Assembly: GCA_946415795.1 (NCBI GenBank) | Contig: CAMKTW010000001.1 | Span: 1-39,377, forward strand | Source: an uncultured Bacteroidales bacterium | GTDB lineage: Bacteria; Bacteroidota; Bacteroidia; Bacteroidales; UBA932 | Direction: 5' to 3' | Length of the DNA stretch: 39,377 bases | In this document: in pieces, positions 7,632 through 14,879 of the stretch | How positions within the stretch are numbered: the stretch's first letter is position 1 | How the letters are laid out: each line of letters begins with the position of its first letter | Program-made: the position numbers and the translations under genes | The notes under the pieces: model-generated | What the model was told of the DNA's origin: nothing | Database searches by the model: none | The model's input: the letters and a program-made list of their open reading frames with translations, nothing else

Positions 7632-8630
7632 ATGGAACAGCAGAACAAAAAGCGCACTGAATTCTCCGAAATCGGCCGCGAACAGGCCATCAAACGCCTT
7701 TTCGAGGGCTCAGGATTCACTAACAGCGACCCGATTGACCTCTCAGAGGGCATCGCCACCCACAAAATGATGATGCAGGGGGTCGACTTCGACCTCGTTT
7801 ACCATCCGCTTAAGCATCTGGGCTACAAAGCTGTGATAAACGCGCTGGGGGATATCTACGCCGCATTTTACAGGCCAAAGGCGCTCTCTATGGTGCTGGG
7901 GGTATCGTCGCACTTTGCGTTTGAAGATATCGCCGACTTTTGGAGCGGGGTACTGGCGGCCGCCAAAGAGCACTCCCTTAAGGCGCTGCACCTGCAGCTG
8001 GCACCATCCATAAACGGTCTGCAAATAAGCCTGGTCGCCACCGGTACACAGACCCGCAAAATGGCTTCATCCCGTCCGGCACCGGCCAACATGGATTTAA
8101 TATGCCTTGGAGGCAACATCGGCGCAGCCTATATGGGCCAGCACGTGCTCGAACGCGAGAAAGGGGCCTTCCTTGCAGCCGGCGAGGCCAACGCCAGGCA
8201 GCCCGACCTGTCCAAATACAAATATCTGCTGAGCCAATATCTCTGCCCGGAGATTCCGGCGGGGGTGATTGACCGGTTTGTCCGCGGAGGCTTCTACCCT
8301 TCTGCCGGCGTATTCGACACCCGCGGCCTTGCCGATGCCGTACACACGCTCTGCTCCCGCACAGGATTCGGCGCCAAAATCTATCTGGACCGCATCCCCA
8401 TAGCCTCCGAGACCTTTGCCCTGGCCGACGAGATCGGCATCGACGCCTTGACCGCCGCAATCAACGGCGGCGACGACTACCGGATTATCTTCACCCTCCC
8501 GATAGACCAGTTCGAAGCCTTTCACAAAGAGATACAGACCTTTGATGTAATCGGCCACCTCTGCCACGCCGACGCCGGAGCCGTTCTCGTAACCCCGGAC
8601 GGTGCCGAGCTCCCGCTGAAGGAGTTGTAA
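7632..8630 (+). CDS. ThiL-like (AIR synthase fold) protein lacking the kinase motifs
   Basis: The 332-residue protein follows Bacteroidetes thiamine-monophosphate kinase (ThiL) over its whole length: RTEFSEIG near the N-terminus, GVDFDLVYHPLKHLGYKA (50-67), DLICLGGNIGAAYMG, QPDLSKYKYLL and NGGDDYRIIFTLP (278-290). The nucleotide and metal motifs of active ThiL are lost. The early GDDAAV segment is replaced around residues 30-40. The central GGDT is replaced by HLQLAPS (120-126). DxSDGL has become DTRGL (229-233). Only the late GGDDY is retained. It is therefore probably a pseudo-kinase with a binding or regulatory role, or acts on another substrate. The start at 7632 is fixed by the -7 element just before it. 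The next gene follows after 1 nt, suggesting an operon. Confidence 0.75.
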   Translation: MEQQNKKRTEFSEIGREQAIKRLFEGSGFTNSDPIDLSEGIATHKMMMQGVDFDLVYHPLKHLGYKAVINALGDIYAAFYRPKALSMVLGVSSHFAFEDIADFWSGVLAAAKEHSLKALHLQLAPSINGLQISLVATGTQTRKMASSRPAPANMDLICLGGNIGAAYMGQHVLEREKGAFLAAGEANARQPDLSKYKYLLSQYLCPEIPAGVIDRFVRGGFYPSAGVFDTRGLADAVHTLCSRTGFGAKIYLDRIPIASETFALADEIGIDALTAAINGGDDYRIIFTLPIDQFEAFHKEIQTFDVIGHLCHADAGAVLVTPDGAELPLKEL

Positions 8631-8631
8631 T

Positions 8632-9528
8632 ATGAAACGTCTGCTGGCTATTCTTCTCCTGTTGTTTGCCATTGGGAGTGTTTCTGCACGCGCGCAGGAG
8701 TTTATTGCATACCGGGATTCCGTGCCTGACGGCTATAATTTCTGGCTCGCTGTCCCGGCGGGCTACGACACCCTGTCCACCGATCTGCCGGTGCTCATTT
8801 TCCTGCACGGACGCAGCCTCTGCGGCAAAGACCTGTACCGGGTTCAGCGATACGGGCCCCTGGATGCAATCAAGCGCGGGCGGAACATTCCCGCACTTGT
8901 GATTGCCCCCCAGAATCCCGGCCCGGCCTGGGAGCCAAGGAAAGTAGATAACGTTCTGGAGTGGGTAATGGAGCGCTTTAACGGCGACCGCAACCGGATA
9001 TATGTTTACGGGATGAGCCTCGGAGGCTACGGCACGCTCGATTATGCAGGGACATATCCCGACAAGGTCGCGGCGGCGATTGGAATGTGCGGCGGAACCA
9101 CACTGGTCTGTTGCGACGGCCTCAGACGCGTCCCCCTGTGGATCATTCACGGCACCCAAGACAAGCAGGTCAGCATATCCCAGTCAAAAGCGGTTGTCAG
9201 CAAAATGCATAAATTTGGAGATACGCCCCTGCTCTGTTATGAATGGATGGAGGACCGTGACCACGGTTCTCTTGCGCGGATCTTCTATCTCTCCGAAACA
9301 TACGAGTGGCTTTTCAGCCACTCCCTTGATGACAGGCGCATCAGCGAGCCTTTCCCGCTGGACGAGGATCTTATGAAAAGCGCCTACCGCAACTGGAAAT
9401 CAGGTGTCAGTGTCATAGTCAGCGACCCTCCCCGCAAAGAATTCCACCCCGTCCGCCGGCCGCTGAATATTCCCGACACCCTGATGCTCCAGACTGCAGA
9501 TTTTACTTTTGACGAATACTTTGATTGA
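8632..9528 (+). CDS. Secreted alpha/beta-hydrolase (esterase-like)
   Basis: The N-terminal signal peptide of about 21 residues ends in ARA-Q, so the mature enzyme is periplasmic or exported. The alpha/beta-hydrolase core has an oxyanion region FLHGRS (57-62), nucleophile elbow GMSLGG with S129, an acid in HGTQDKQV (D177) and a histidine in DRDHGSL (H211), a complete catalytic triad. It resembles the secreted phospholipase/carboxylesterase-like proteins often annotated as esterase or PHB-depolymerase-like. The C-terminal stretch of about 65 residues after the core is not recognised. A GGAG lies 7 nt before the ATG. It probably shares a transcript with the ThiL-like gene. The natural ester is unknown; carbohydrate deacylation is possible but unproven. 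Confidence 0.85.
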   Translation: MKRLLAILLLLFAIGSVSARAQEFIAYRDSVPDGYNFWLAVPAGYDTLSTDLPVLIFLHGRSLCGKDLYRVQRYGPLDAIKRGRNIPALVIAPQNPGPAWEPRKVDNVLEWVMERFNGDRNRIYVYGMSLGGYGTLDYAGTYPDKVAAAIGMCGGTTLVCCDGLRRVPLWIIHGTQDKQVSISQSKAVVSKMHKFGDTPLLCYEWMEDRDHGSLARIFYLSETYEWLFSHSLDDRRISEPFPLDEDLMKSAYRNWKSGVSVIVSDPPRKEFHPVRRPLNIPDTLMLQTADFTFDEYFD

Positions 9529-9545
9529 AAACTCTTGCCGGCCGG

Positions 9546-10808
9546 TTATTTCTTCAGCCGGAAGATGGCGCAGTCGCCTTTATCGAGGTGCCTGCTTGCA
9601 CTGCGGCCGGGAATTTTGACAATAGAACCGTCGGCATATACCTGCGCTACATCTTTGGTAAAGGAGATGCTGTAATCAAATTCTGCAAGGTGAGAGCGGT
9701 TAACTATCATTACATACTGATAGTCTCCTTTTTCCAGGAACGATACCAGTGCTTCGCCTCCATTGGTATTAAGGTATTTCAGCGGCTCCGGAAGCGGATC
9801 GGAGAGAGCCGTCACGCCATAGGGCAACTCGCCACCGGTGTGATATACCATATTTACCTTACACCCTACAAATATTCCGGCGCGGGTCTGAATCTCTTTG
9901 TTCATCGCCTTTACAAGGTCGTAAACAGCTGTTTTTGTACCATCCTCCGCAATGGGTGCGTCGTGAAAATCCCACGTACCGGGGGTGGGACACCAATATG
10001 TGAAATATTGCAGGCACTGGGCGCCATAAGCAAGGTCGGTATAGAGTTGCAGACGCAGTGAAGCCTGGGTGGCGACGGGATATGGATAGTGCGCAGTTGA
10101 GAGCGCGAAAGCCCAGAAAGGTATTCCGGCCTCCCTGGCAGCCTTTGAAATGACCTCCAGATTATACCACCAGTCGTTGCGGACGCTACCGTTCTGCAGG
10201 ACAGGATAGTTGTCAAAAGAGAGCAGTGTGGGGTGAACGGTCTCTATAAACAGCTCTACGTGCTCTTCATAGGAGGAGCCGAGGGCCTCTTCGCTCACAT
10301 ATGTGGGGTTGAGGTTGAGGTACACGGGGTGACTGGAATCTGCGGCCCGCACGCGTGCGGCCCACTCGCCAAGGTCGGGCAGGTCGGCATTCATCGGCTC
10401 GTCCCGCAGGAAATAGCCGTAGAGGGCGGGATGGTCTTTTACTGCATTTACTATGCGCTCTGTTTCAGTCCGGAAAGAGTCTCCGCACATAAACATCACC
10501 TTGACCCCGGCCTGCTGCGCCAGGTCGAGAGACTGGAGCGCATCCGTGAGAGAATAAATATGGGAGAAGTTTATCGTAAAGCCTGCGTTCCTGAGCTCTT
10601 TGTAACGATCAAGAGTTGCATACTCGGGGGGAATGCTGTACCACGCCAGTACAGGCATCTCGGCAGCTTCTACATATTCTTTCTGATTAACTGGGGGCGC
10701 AGGGTCGTCCTTATCACCAGGGGTGACCGGGGTGGGTTTGGCACAGCTGCAGGCAAGGGGAAGGATTATGCAGACGGCAATTGCGCATAGTAACTTAAAG
10801 TATTTCAT
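9546..10808 (-). CDS. Lipoprotein with glycosidase-like TIM-barrel domain
   Basis: The 420-residue protein has a lipoprotein signal (LPLACSC, lipid cysteine C20 or C22), a Pro/Asp-rich linker to about residue 45, and a TIM-barrel-like region from about 50 to 330. The sequence GYFLRDEP places a glutamate (E137) where many clan GH-A-like enzymes have the acid/base. Further family-like features are LSFDNYPVL (possible second strand-end) and PFWAFALSTAH. The C-terminal 80 residues look like a small beta-sandwich (YQYVMIVNRSHLAEFDYSISF). I do not recognise the exact GH family, and the second catalytic acid is uncertain. The gene converges on the secreted hydrolase with only 17 bp between stops, so a shared surface carbohydrate role is possible but inferred. 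Its upstream region carries AT-rich repeats that extend from the parA locus. Confidence 0.7.
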   Translation of the reverse strand: MKYFKLLCAIAVCIILPLACSCAKPTPVTPGDKDDPAPPVNQKEYVEAAEMPVLAWYSIPPEYATLDRYKELRNAGFTINFSHIYSLTDALQSLDLAQQAGVKVMFMCGDSFRTETERIVNAVKDHPALYGYFLRDEPMNADLPDLGEWAARVRAADSSHPVYLNLNPTYVSEEALGSSYEEHVELFIETVHPTLLSFDNYPVLQNGSVRNDWWYNLEVISKAAREAGIPFWAFALSTAHYPYPVATQASLRLQLYTDLAYGAQCLQYFTYWCPTPGTWDFHDAPIAEDGTKTAVYDLVKAMNKEIQTRAGIFVGCKVNMVYHTGGELPYGVTALSDPLPEPLKYLNTNGGEALVSFLEKGDYQYVMIVNRSHLAEFDYSISFTKDVAQVYADGSIVKIPGRSASRHLDKGDCAIFRLKK

Positions 10809-10816
10809 ATCTACCG

Positions 10817-11215
10817 TTTTTATATAAATGTGATTGTCTGGAACTTATAAAAATATTTTTATATAAATCTATAAATATATTTTTATAGTTTGTGGTACTT
10901 TTTAAGGAGGTCTTCTATCGCTTCATTATAAAGCTCGTCATACTTTGAGCCGGTCTCAAACTTGAGTTGACCCAGGCGGAGAAACATAGCATTATCAATA
11001 TGAAAACTCACAAGCTTCCGGTTGGCATTCTTTGACACCTTCACAGTTGAAGGTGCGGAAACCTCAACGCCTGCAGGCTTCGTTGCTCGTAAAGTAGCGT
11101 TACCTAAAGCACCGCTTAAACTGGAAGACGACCCCAGTGTCGCCTCCCGGAACTTGTCAAACGGGTCTGATTTCTTTGCCATTTCTATAAATATATTTTT
11201 ATGTTTTTATATAAT
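10817..11215. repeat. Iterated AT-rich motifs flanking the ribbon-helix-helix gene
   Basis: The 13-mer TTTTTATATAAAT occurs at 10817-10829 and 10856-10868, with a one-base-shorter variant at 11204-11215. A 19-mer beginning TCTATAAATATA occurs identically at 10868-10886, over the stop of the small gene, and at 11184-11202, just before its ATG. Together they bracket the gene. Such iterons could be operator or centromere sites for the ParA/RHH pair, but AT-rich leaders are also common in this genome. Confidence 0.5.
10883..11182 (-). CDS. Small ribbon-helix-helix protein, partner of ParA
   Basis: The 99-residue protein has a disordered, Ser/Ala-rich N-terminal half. Its C-terminal half has the order expected of a ribbon-helix-helix DNA-binding fold: strand RKLVSFHID (about 55-63), helix NAMFLRLGQLKFETG, and helix KYDELYNEAIEDLLKKY. 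It lies 50 nt downstream of parA on the same strand. That order is the one seen in ParA plus small RHH centromere-binding protein pairs (type Ib-like partition). I infer that it binds the AT-rich repeats around it and represses its own operon. No plasmid replication gene is present, so the pair is chromosomal here. Confidence 0.7.
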   Translation of the reverse strand: MAKKSDPFDKFREATLGSSSSLSGALGNATLRATKPAGVEVSAPSTVKVSKNANRKLVSFHIDNAMFLRLGQLKFETGSKYDELYNEAIEDLLKKYHKL

Positions 11216-11232
11216 AGTATTTTTGTATATTT

Positions 11233-12006
11233 CTATAATTTGCGGCCTGATACGCGTTTACCAAGGGTTTTAGCTATTTCGAGGTATTGTTTTGTAACCT
11301 TGCCTGATGGGTCATAATCGTAAATATTCTGATTAAAAGAACCAGCCTGCGCGATCTTTGTAGCCTTGGTAAGGACGGGTTCTATAAAGGCATCTCCCAT
11401 CTCTGATTTAATCTTTTCCACATACATATCGCTGAGCTTATTGCGCTCATATTTAGAAATAATGACACCAGAAAGAACCAAATCGGGATTCAAACGGGGA
11501 TTTGACTTGACATCTGCATACAGGTTTGCAACCATAACCATACCTTGATAGGCCAAACCGTCAGGAGTAGCTACCATAACAAGATTGTCAGATGCTATGA
11601 GTGCATTATAGGTTATAAGACCAAGCGCCGGCGGACAATCTATTATTATAAAGTCGTATTTGCTCTTTACCGGCTTCAGCAGGTCCAGCAGCAGATATTC
11701 ACGCCCCGTAACAGAGGCAGTGTCGCGGTCAAAATTGGAGAGCGAAAGCTCAGACGGAACCAAATCCACATGATCGGCCGCGTGCTCGATTTTAAATTGA
11801 TTTTTGTCCAAAAAAGCGTCCCGGATACTGGCCTCGTGCTCGTCCGGGGCGAGGGGACTTACCATTGCAGTAAGGTTGGCCTGCGAGTCCAGATCCACGA
11901 ATAAGACCTTCTTTCCCATACGGGCCCAGGCATATCCCAGCGCCACGGCGGTAGTTGTTTTTCCAACACCGCCCTTATTGTTTGCAAAACATACAATCTT
12001 TCCCAT
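11233..12006 (-). CDS. parA: ParA/Soj-family partition ATPase
   Basis: This is a Walker-type ATPase that positions DNA or protein cargo on the nucleoid. The 257-residue protein has the deviant Walker A KGGVGKTT (residues 11-18), DLDSQAN (A' motif) and IIDCPPALG (Walker B). It lacks the N-terminal helix-turn-helix of ParA from type Ia systems. The ATG at 12006 is chosen over a TTG at 12021, which would lie at the predicted transcription start. The promoter upstream is embedded in a 13-bp perfect inverted repeat, pointing to autoregulation. The next gene is the RHH protein. Both flanking genes (ispE, glycosidase-like lipoprotein) are ordinary chromosomal genes. Confidence 0.92.
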   Translation of the reverse strand: MGKIVCFANNKGGVGKTTTAVALGYAWARMGKKVLFVDLDSQANLTAMVSPLAPDEHEASIRDAFLDKNQFKIEHAADHVDLVPSELSLSNFDRDTASVTGREYLLLDLLKPVKSKYDFIIIDCPPALGLITYNALIASDNLVMVATPDGLAYQGMVMVANLYADVKSNPRLNPDLVLSGVIISKYERNKLSDMYVEKIKSEMGDAFIEPVLTKATKIAQAGSFNQNIYDYDPSGKVTKQYLEIAKTLGKRVSGRKL

Positions 12007-12024
12007 ATATCTATATCTCAATTA

Positions 12025-12061
12025 GTTATACAAATATATAGAAAAATATTTGTATAACAAA
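12025..12061 (-). promoter_or_regulatory. parA promoter embedded in a 13-bp perfect inverted repeat
   Basis: GTTATACAAATAT at 12025-12037 and its exact reverse complement at 12046-12058 are separated by 8 bp. On the minus strand this block contains a -33 TTTG (12061-12058) and a -7 TATATTTG (12038-12031) with a spacer of exactly 19 bp, the Bacteroidetes optimum. A dimeric repressor bound here would cover the whole promoter. The parA ATG is 19 nt beyond it. Confidence 0.75.
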
Positions 12062-12101
12062 ACATAAATATAGAAATAATTTTTTCTATAAAGATATATT
12101 T

Positions 12102-13001
12102 TTATTTAGGGAAAATACCATAGATTGCGCTGCCGCTGCCGGTCATAGAAGCGTAGATTGCACCGCGAGAATAGAGATCGTTTTTAATATCCGCGAGAAT
12201 CGGATATTTGGCAAAGGCGTAGGCCTCGAAGTCATTTACGACATTCTCGCGCCAGTTCAATATAACTTGAGAAAGTCTTAACTTAAGGTTTGATAGATAG
12301 TTTGAGCTACTAGCAGTATTCTTCTGCCCGGCGCTAATGGCTCCGACCAAACTTCGCTCCGGGCCAGTCGACTCTTCGCGCCTATTCCCTATGCGAACTT
12401 GTTCTTCGCTTTGTGCTCCGGGCGTAACTGCGTCCCCAAAACCCTTTATTGCATCTACGCCTTTATAAGCTTCTGCCGTTGAAATGTGGATCCCCGGGGT
12501 GACAACTTCAATGCGATAGGGGGAAAGATCTATATCGAAAGGTTCCAGGATTTCGCCACGGCCGCTGGCAAACATAGGTCGGTTATAGATAAAAAACGGG
12601 CAGTCGCTGCCAAGTTCTGTTGCAATCTCAGCAAGCCGTTCCTGCGACAGGCCAAGCAAGAACACTTCATTTAGAGCAATCAGTGTGAACGCCGCATCGC
12701 TGCTTCCACCCCCGAGACCAGCCCCCATCGGTATATTTTTATATAAATATATATGGACATCGCCTATGCCGTATTCACTCTGCATCAGCCGGAACGCCTT
12801 GAAACACAGGTTTTTCTCAGCAGTCACGTCGCAAGGCGTACCGTAGCAAGTCATGCCGGCCTCATCGGCTTTCACTACCTCCAGCACATCGCGCACATCA
12901 GGCACCGGCACAAACAGCGTCTCTATATCATGATAGCCGTCGGCGCGCTTGCGCACTACATCCAGTCCTACGTTAATCTTGGCGTTTGGGGTAAGTATCA
13001 T
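12102..13001 (-). CDS. ispE: 4-diphosphocytidyl-2-C-methyl-D-erythritol kinase with an in-frame insert
   Basis: IspE phosphorylates CDP-methylerythritol in the MEP pathway of isoprenoid synthesis. The GHMP-kinase landmarks are intact: PNAKINVGLDV with the active lysine (K8), the ATP loop PMGAGLGGGSSDAA (91-104), the catalytic aspartate in GSDCPFF (D133) and MTGSGSAIYGIF near the end. It is 299 residues long, against about 270-280 for relatives. The extra length is a stretch of roughly 48-50 residues (about 185-235) of low-complexity, Gly/Ser/Glu-rich sequence between AYKGV and the NDFE motif. That stretch corresponds to a compact repeat-like DNA insert. The gene should still work if the loop is tolerated. 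The -7 element TAAATTTG lies 16 nt upstream. Confidence 0.95.
   Translation of the reverse strand: MILTPNAKINVGLDVVRKRADGYHDIETLFVPVPDVRDVLEVVKADEAGMTCYGTPCDVTAEKNLCFKAFRLMQSEYGIGDVHIYLYKNIPMGAGLGGGSSDAAFTLIALNEVFLLGLSQERLAEIATELGSDCPFFIYNRPMFASGRGEILEPFDIDLSPYRIEVVTPGIHISTAEAYKGVDAIKGFGDAVTPGAQSEEQVRIGNRREESTGPERSLVGAISAGQKNTASSSNYLSNLKLRLSQVILNWRENVVNDFEAYAFAKYPILADIKNDLYSRGAIYASMTGSGSAIYGIFPK
12300..12449. repeat. Repeat-like insert inside ispE
   Basis: This block has internal symmetry. GCCCGG near 12327 is inverted as CCGGGC near 12418, and GCTCCGGGC occurs twice in direct orientation, near 12356 and 12415. CTGCCCGGCGC at 12324-12334 recurs exactly at 32485-32495, at the right arm of the structured element in the 32 kb region. 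The block is translated in frame in ispE. It may be a decayed palindromic repeat; its ends are approximate. Confidence 0.5.
12736..12748. repeat. AT-rich iteron-like motif inside ispE
   Basis: The 13-mer TTTTTATATAAAT, found twice beside the RHH gene, occurs here inside GC-rich ispE coding sequence (residues around HIYLYKNIP). Fifteen bases (12734-12748) match 10854-10868 exactly. It may be a further binding site or a coincidence of AT-rich codons. Confidence 0.35.
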
Positions 13002-13017
13002 AATCTGGTTTCTGCAA

Positions 13018-13034
13018 CAAATTTAATATATTTG
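13018..13034. promoter_or_regulatory. Divergent promoter elements for ispE and the aminopeptidase gene
   Basis: Minus strand: -7 TAAATTTG at 13025-13018, 16 nt before the ispE ATG. Plus strand: -7 TATATTTG at 13027-13034, 20 nt before the aminopeptidase ATG, with a weak TCTG 19 bp upstream. The two start signals are back to back. Confidence 0.55.
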
Positions 13035-13054
13035 GGTATATTTTCTAAAACGCC

Positions 13055-14446
13055 ATGTTCAGCAAAGAAACTTACATCGCACGCCGCAAAAAGCTCGCAA
13101 GCAGCGTCGAGAGCGGCATCCTTGTTTTCCTGGGGAACAACGAATCTCCGTGTAACTATCGCGACAATACGTATATCTTCCGGCAGGACAGCACTTTCCT
13201 GTATTATTTCGGCCTGGATTTGCCGCACCTTGCCGCTGCCATCGACATTGATAGCGGCGGTGAGATTATATTTGGCGACGATGTGGACATAGACGACATC
13301 ATTTGGATGGGTCCGCAGAAGAGCATCGCAGACCAGGCAGCCTCGGTCGGGGTGGGGAAGACCTATCCGTTTGCCCGCCTGAACGCCTTTGTGGCGGATG
13401 CCCTCGCAAAGGGCCGCACGGTGCATTACGTCCCGCAGTACCGCGCCGACAATTTAATACTGATGTCCGACATCCTTGGCACGCAACCCGCTGCCGTGAA
13501 CTCCGGGGCAAGCGTTGATCTTATAAAGGCCATCGTGGCGCAGCGCCTCGTCAAAGAGCAGTGCGAGATTGCAGAGATAGACCGCGCCTGCGACCTGGGC
13601 TACGCTATGCATTATACAGCTATGACGCTGTTAAAGCCCGGTATGACAGAGCAGGAGGTGGTAGGCGCCATGGAGGGCGTTGTTATCAGCGGAGGCTATA
13701 TGACATCTTTCCCCACCATCCTCTCGCAGCACGGGGAGACGCTGCACAACCATCTGCACGACAAAGTGCTGGAGGTCGGCAAACTGTGCGTAATCGACGC
13801 CGGCGCCGAGATTGCCAGCCATTACTGCAGCGACTTTACCCGCACGCTGCCCGTGGGCGGAAAGTTTGACAGCCGCCAGAAGGATATCTACACCATCGTC
13901 TCTACCGCCAACTCTTTCGCTGCGGAGATGGCGCGCCCCGGAATCACCTATCGCGAGGTGCACCTGGCCGCCTGCCGGCTGATGCTTCAGGGGCTCAAGA
14001 ATGTCGGCCTTGTGAAAGGGGACATAGATGAAGCGCTCGCACTGGGCGTGCAGGGTCTGTTTATGCCCCACGGCCTGGGCCACAATATGGGCCTGGACGT
14101 GCACGATATGGAGAATCTGGGGGAGAATTATGTGGGTTACGATCCTGGCCAGGAGCGGGCAAAACAGCTGGGCCTGGGCTCGCTGCGTATGGCGCGCAAG
14201 CTGGTTCCCGGCCACGTGATAACCGATGAGCCGGGTATCTACTTTATCCCCGCGCTGATAGAGCAGTGGAAGGCGGAGGGCAAGTTTGCCGGCTTCATAA
14301 ACTACTCCGCGCTTGAGAGCTATTATGACTTTGGCGGCATCCGGCTGGAAGACGATATCCTGATTACCCCTTCCGGCTGCCGCAGGCTGGGGCAGAAGCG
14401 GCTCCCCATCACGGTAGAGGATGTTGAGGCCGCGATGGCCTGCTAA
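13055..14446 (+). CDS. pepP: Xaa-Pro aminopeptidase, M24B family
   Basis: The enzyme removes N-terminal residues preceding proline in peptides; it is cytoplasmic, with no signal peptide. The N-terminal aminopeptidase-P domain spans about residues 1-165 (FLGNNESPCNYRDNTYIFRQDSTFLYYFG). The C-terminal pita-bread catalytic domain has all five metal ligands: D in VIDAGAE, D in CSDFTRT, H in GLGHNMGLDVHD, E in TDEPGIY and E in GIRLEDD. The length of 463 residues is typical. It is transcribed divergently from ispE and is followed by groES 144 nt downstream, which has its own upstream region. Confidence 0.95.
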   Translation: MFSKETYIARRKKLASSVESGILVFLGNNESPCNYRDNTYIFRQDSTFLYYFGLDLPHLAAAIDIDSGGEIIFGDDVDIDDIIWMGPQKSIADQAASVGVGKTYPFARLNAFVADALAKGRTVHYVPQYRADNLILMSDILGTQPAAVNSGASVDLIKAIVAQRLVKEQCEIAEIDRACDLGYAMHYTAMTLLKPGMTEQEVVGAMEGVVISGGYMTSFPTILSQHGETLHNHLHDKVLEVGKLCVIDAGAEIASHYCSDFTRTLPVGGKFDSRQKDIYTIVSTANSFAAEMARPGITYREVHLAACRLMLQGLKNVGLVKGDIDEALALGVQGLFMPHGLGHNMGLDVHDMENLGENYVGYDPGQERAKQLGLGSLRMARKLVPGHVITDEPGIYFIPALIEQWKAEGKFAGFINYSALESYYDFGGIRLEDDILITPSGCRRLGQKRLPITVEDVEAAMAC

Positions 14447-14497
14447 CGTGCCCTGTGACAGTCTTTTCTGCCGCAGATCTGTGTGCCGCCGCCAGTA

Positions 14498-14568
14498 TGT
14501 GACATTTTGTCACAAAAAATGCGGTGGCACTCATTTTGTCTTACAGACACACTGCAACTGAAAATTTG
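14498..14568 (+). promoter_or_regulatory. groESL promoter region with a palindrome
   Basis: A perfect palindrome TGTGACA-TTT-TGTCACA lies at 14498-14514. CATTTTGTC occurs in direct repeat at 14503-14511 and 14532-14540. The second copy supplies a TTTG (14535-14538) that could be -33, with AAAATTTG at 14561-14568 as a one-mismatch -7 after 22 bp. The groES ATG follows at 14591. No CIRCE element is present, so the palindrome is a candidate site for another stress regulator. Confidence 0.5.
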
Positions 14569-14590
14569 TAACATTATAAATATTAAAATC

Positions 14591-14860
14591 ATGATTAAAC
14601 CATTAGCAGACAGAGTGTTGGTTGAAGCTCAGGAAGCCGAGACCAAAACCGCAAGCGGACTGTTTATCCCCGATTCGGCAAAGGAAAAACCCCAGCAGGG
14701 TGTCATTATCGCAGTTGGAAACGGCAAAAAGGACGAACCTATGGAACTCAAGCCGGGTGACAAGGTGATGTACGGCAAATACTCCGGCAGCGAAGTATCT
14801 TTCGATGGTAAAGACTATCTGATCATGCGTCAGAGCGATGTCATCGCAGTTATTGAATAA
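14591..14860 (+). CDS. groES: Co-chaperonin GroES
   Basis: GroES is the heptameric lid of the GroEL folding chamber. The protein has 89 residues, starting MIKPLADRVLVEAQE and containing the mobile-loop region ETKTASGLFIPDSAKEKP and the roof segment GDKVMYGKYSGSEV. The reading frame is open further upstream to 14483, but the family start is the ATG at 14591; the upstream part is leader. groEL begins 19 nt after the stop. Confidence 0.98.
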   Translation: MIKPLADRVLVEAQEAETKTASGLFIPDSAKEKPQQGVIIAVGNGKKDEPMELKPGDKVMYGKYSGSEVSFDGKDYLIMRQSDVIAVIE

Positions 14861-14879
14861 CCTTTAAAATCAGTATATT

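Noticed and set aside
10883..12061. Integrated plasmid inferred from ParA
   Set aside because: There is no replication initiator, relaxase, integrase or att-like repeat. The flanking genes are ordinary chromosomal ones, so only a partition-like pair is claimed.
14521..14540. CIRCE operator before groES
   Set aside because: A GCACTC half-site occurs at about 14526, but the matching GAGTGC half at the correct spacing is missing.
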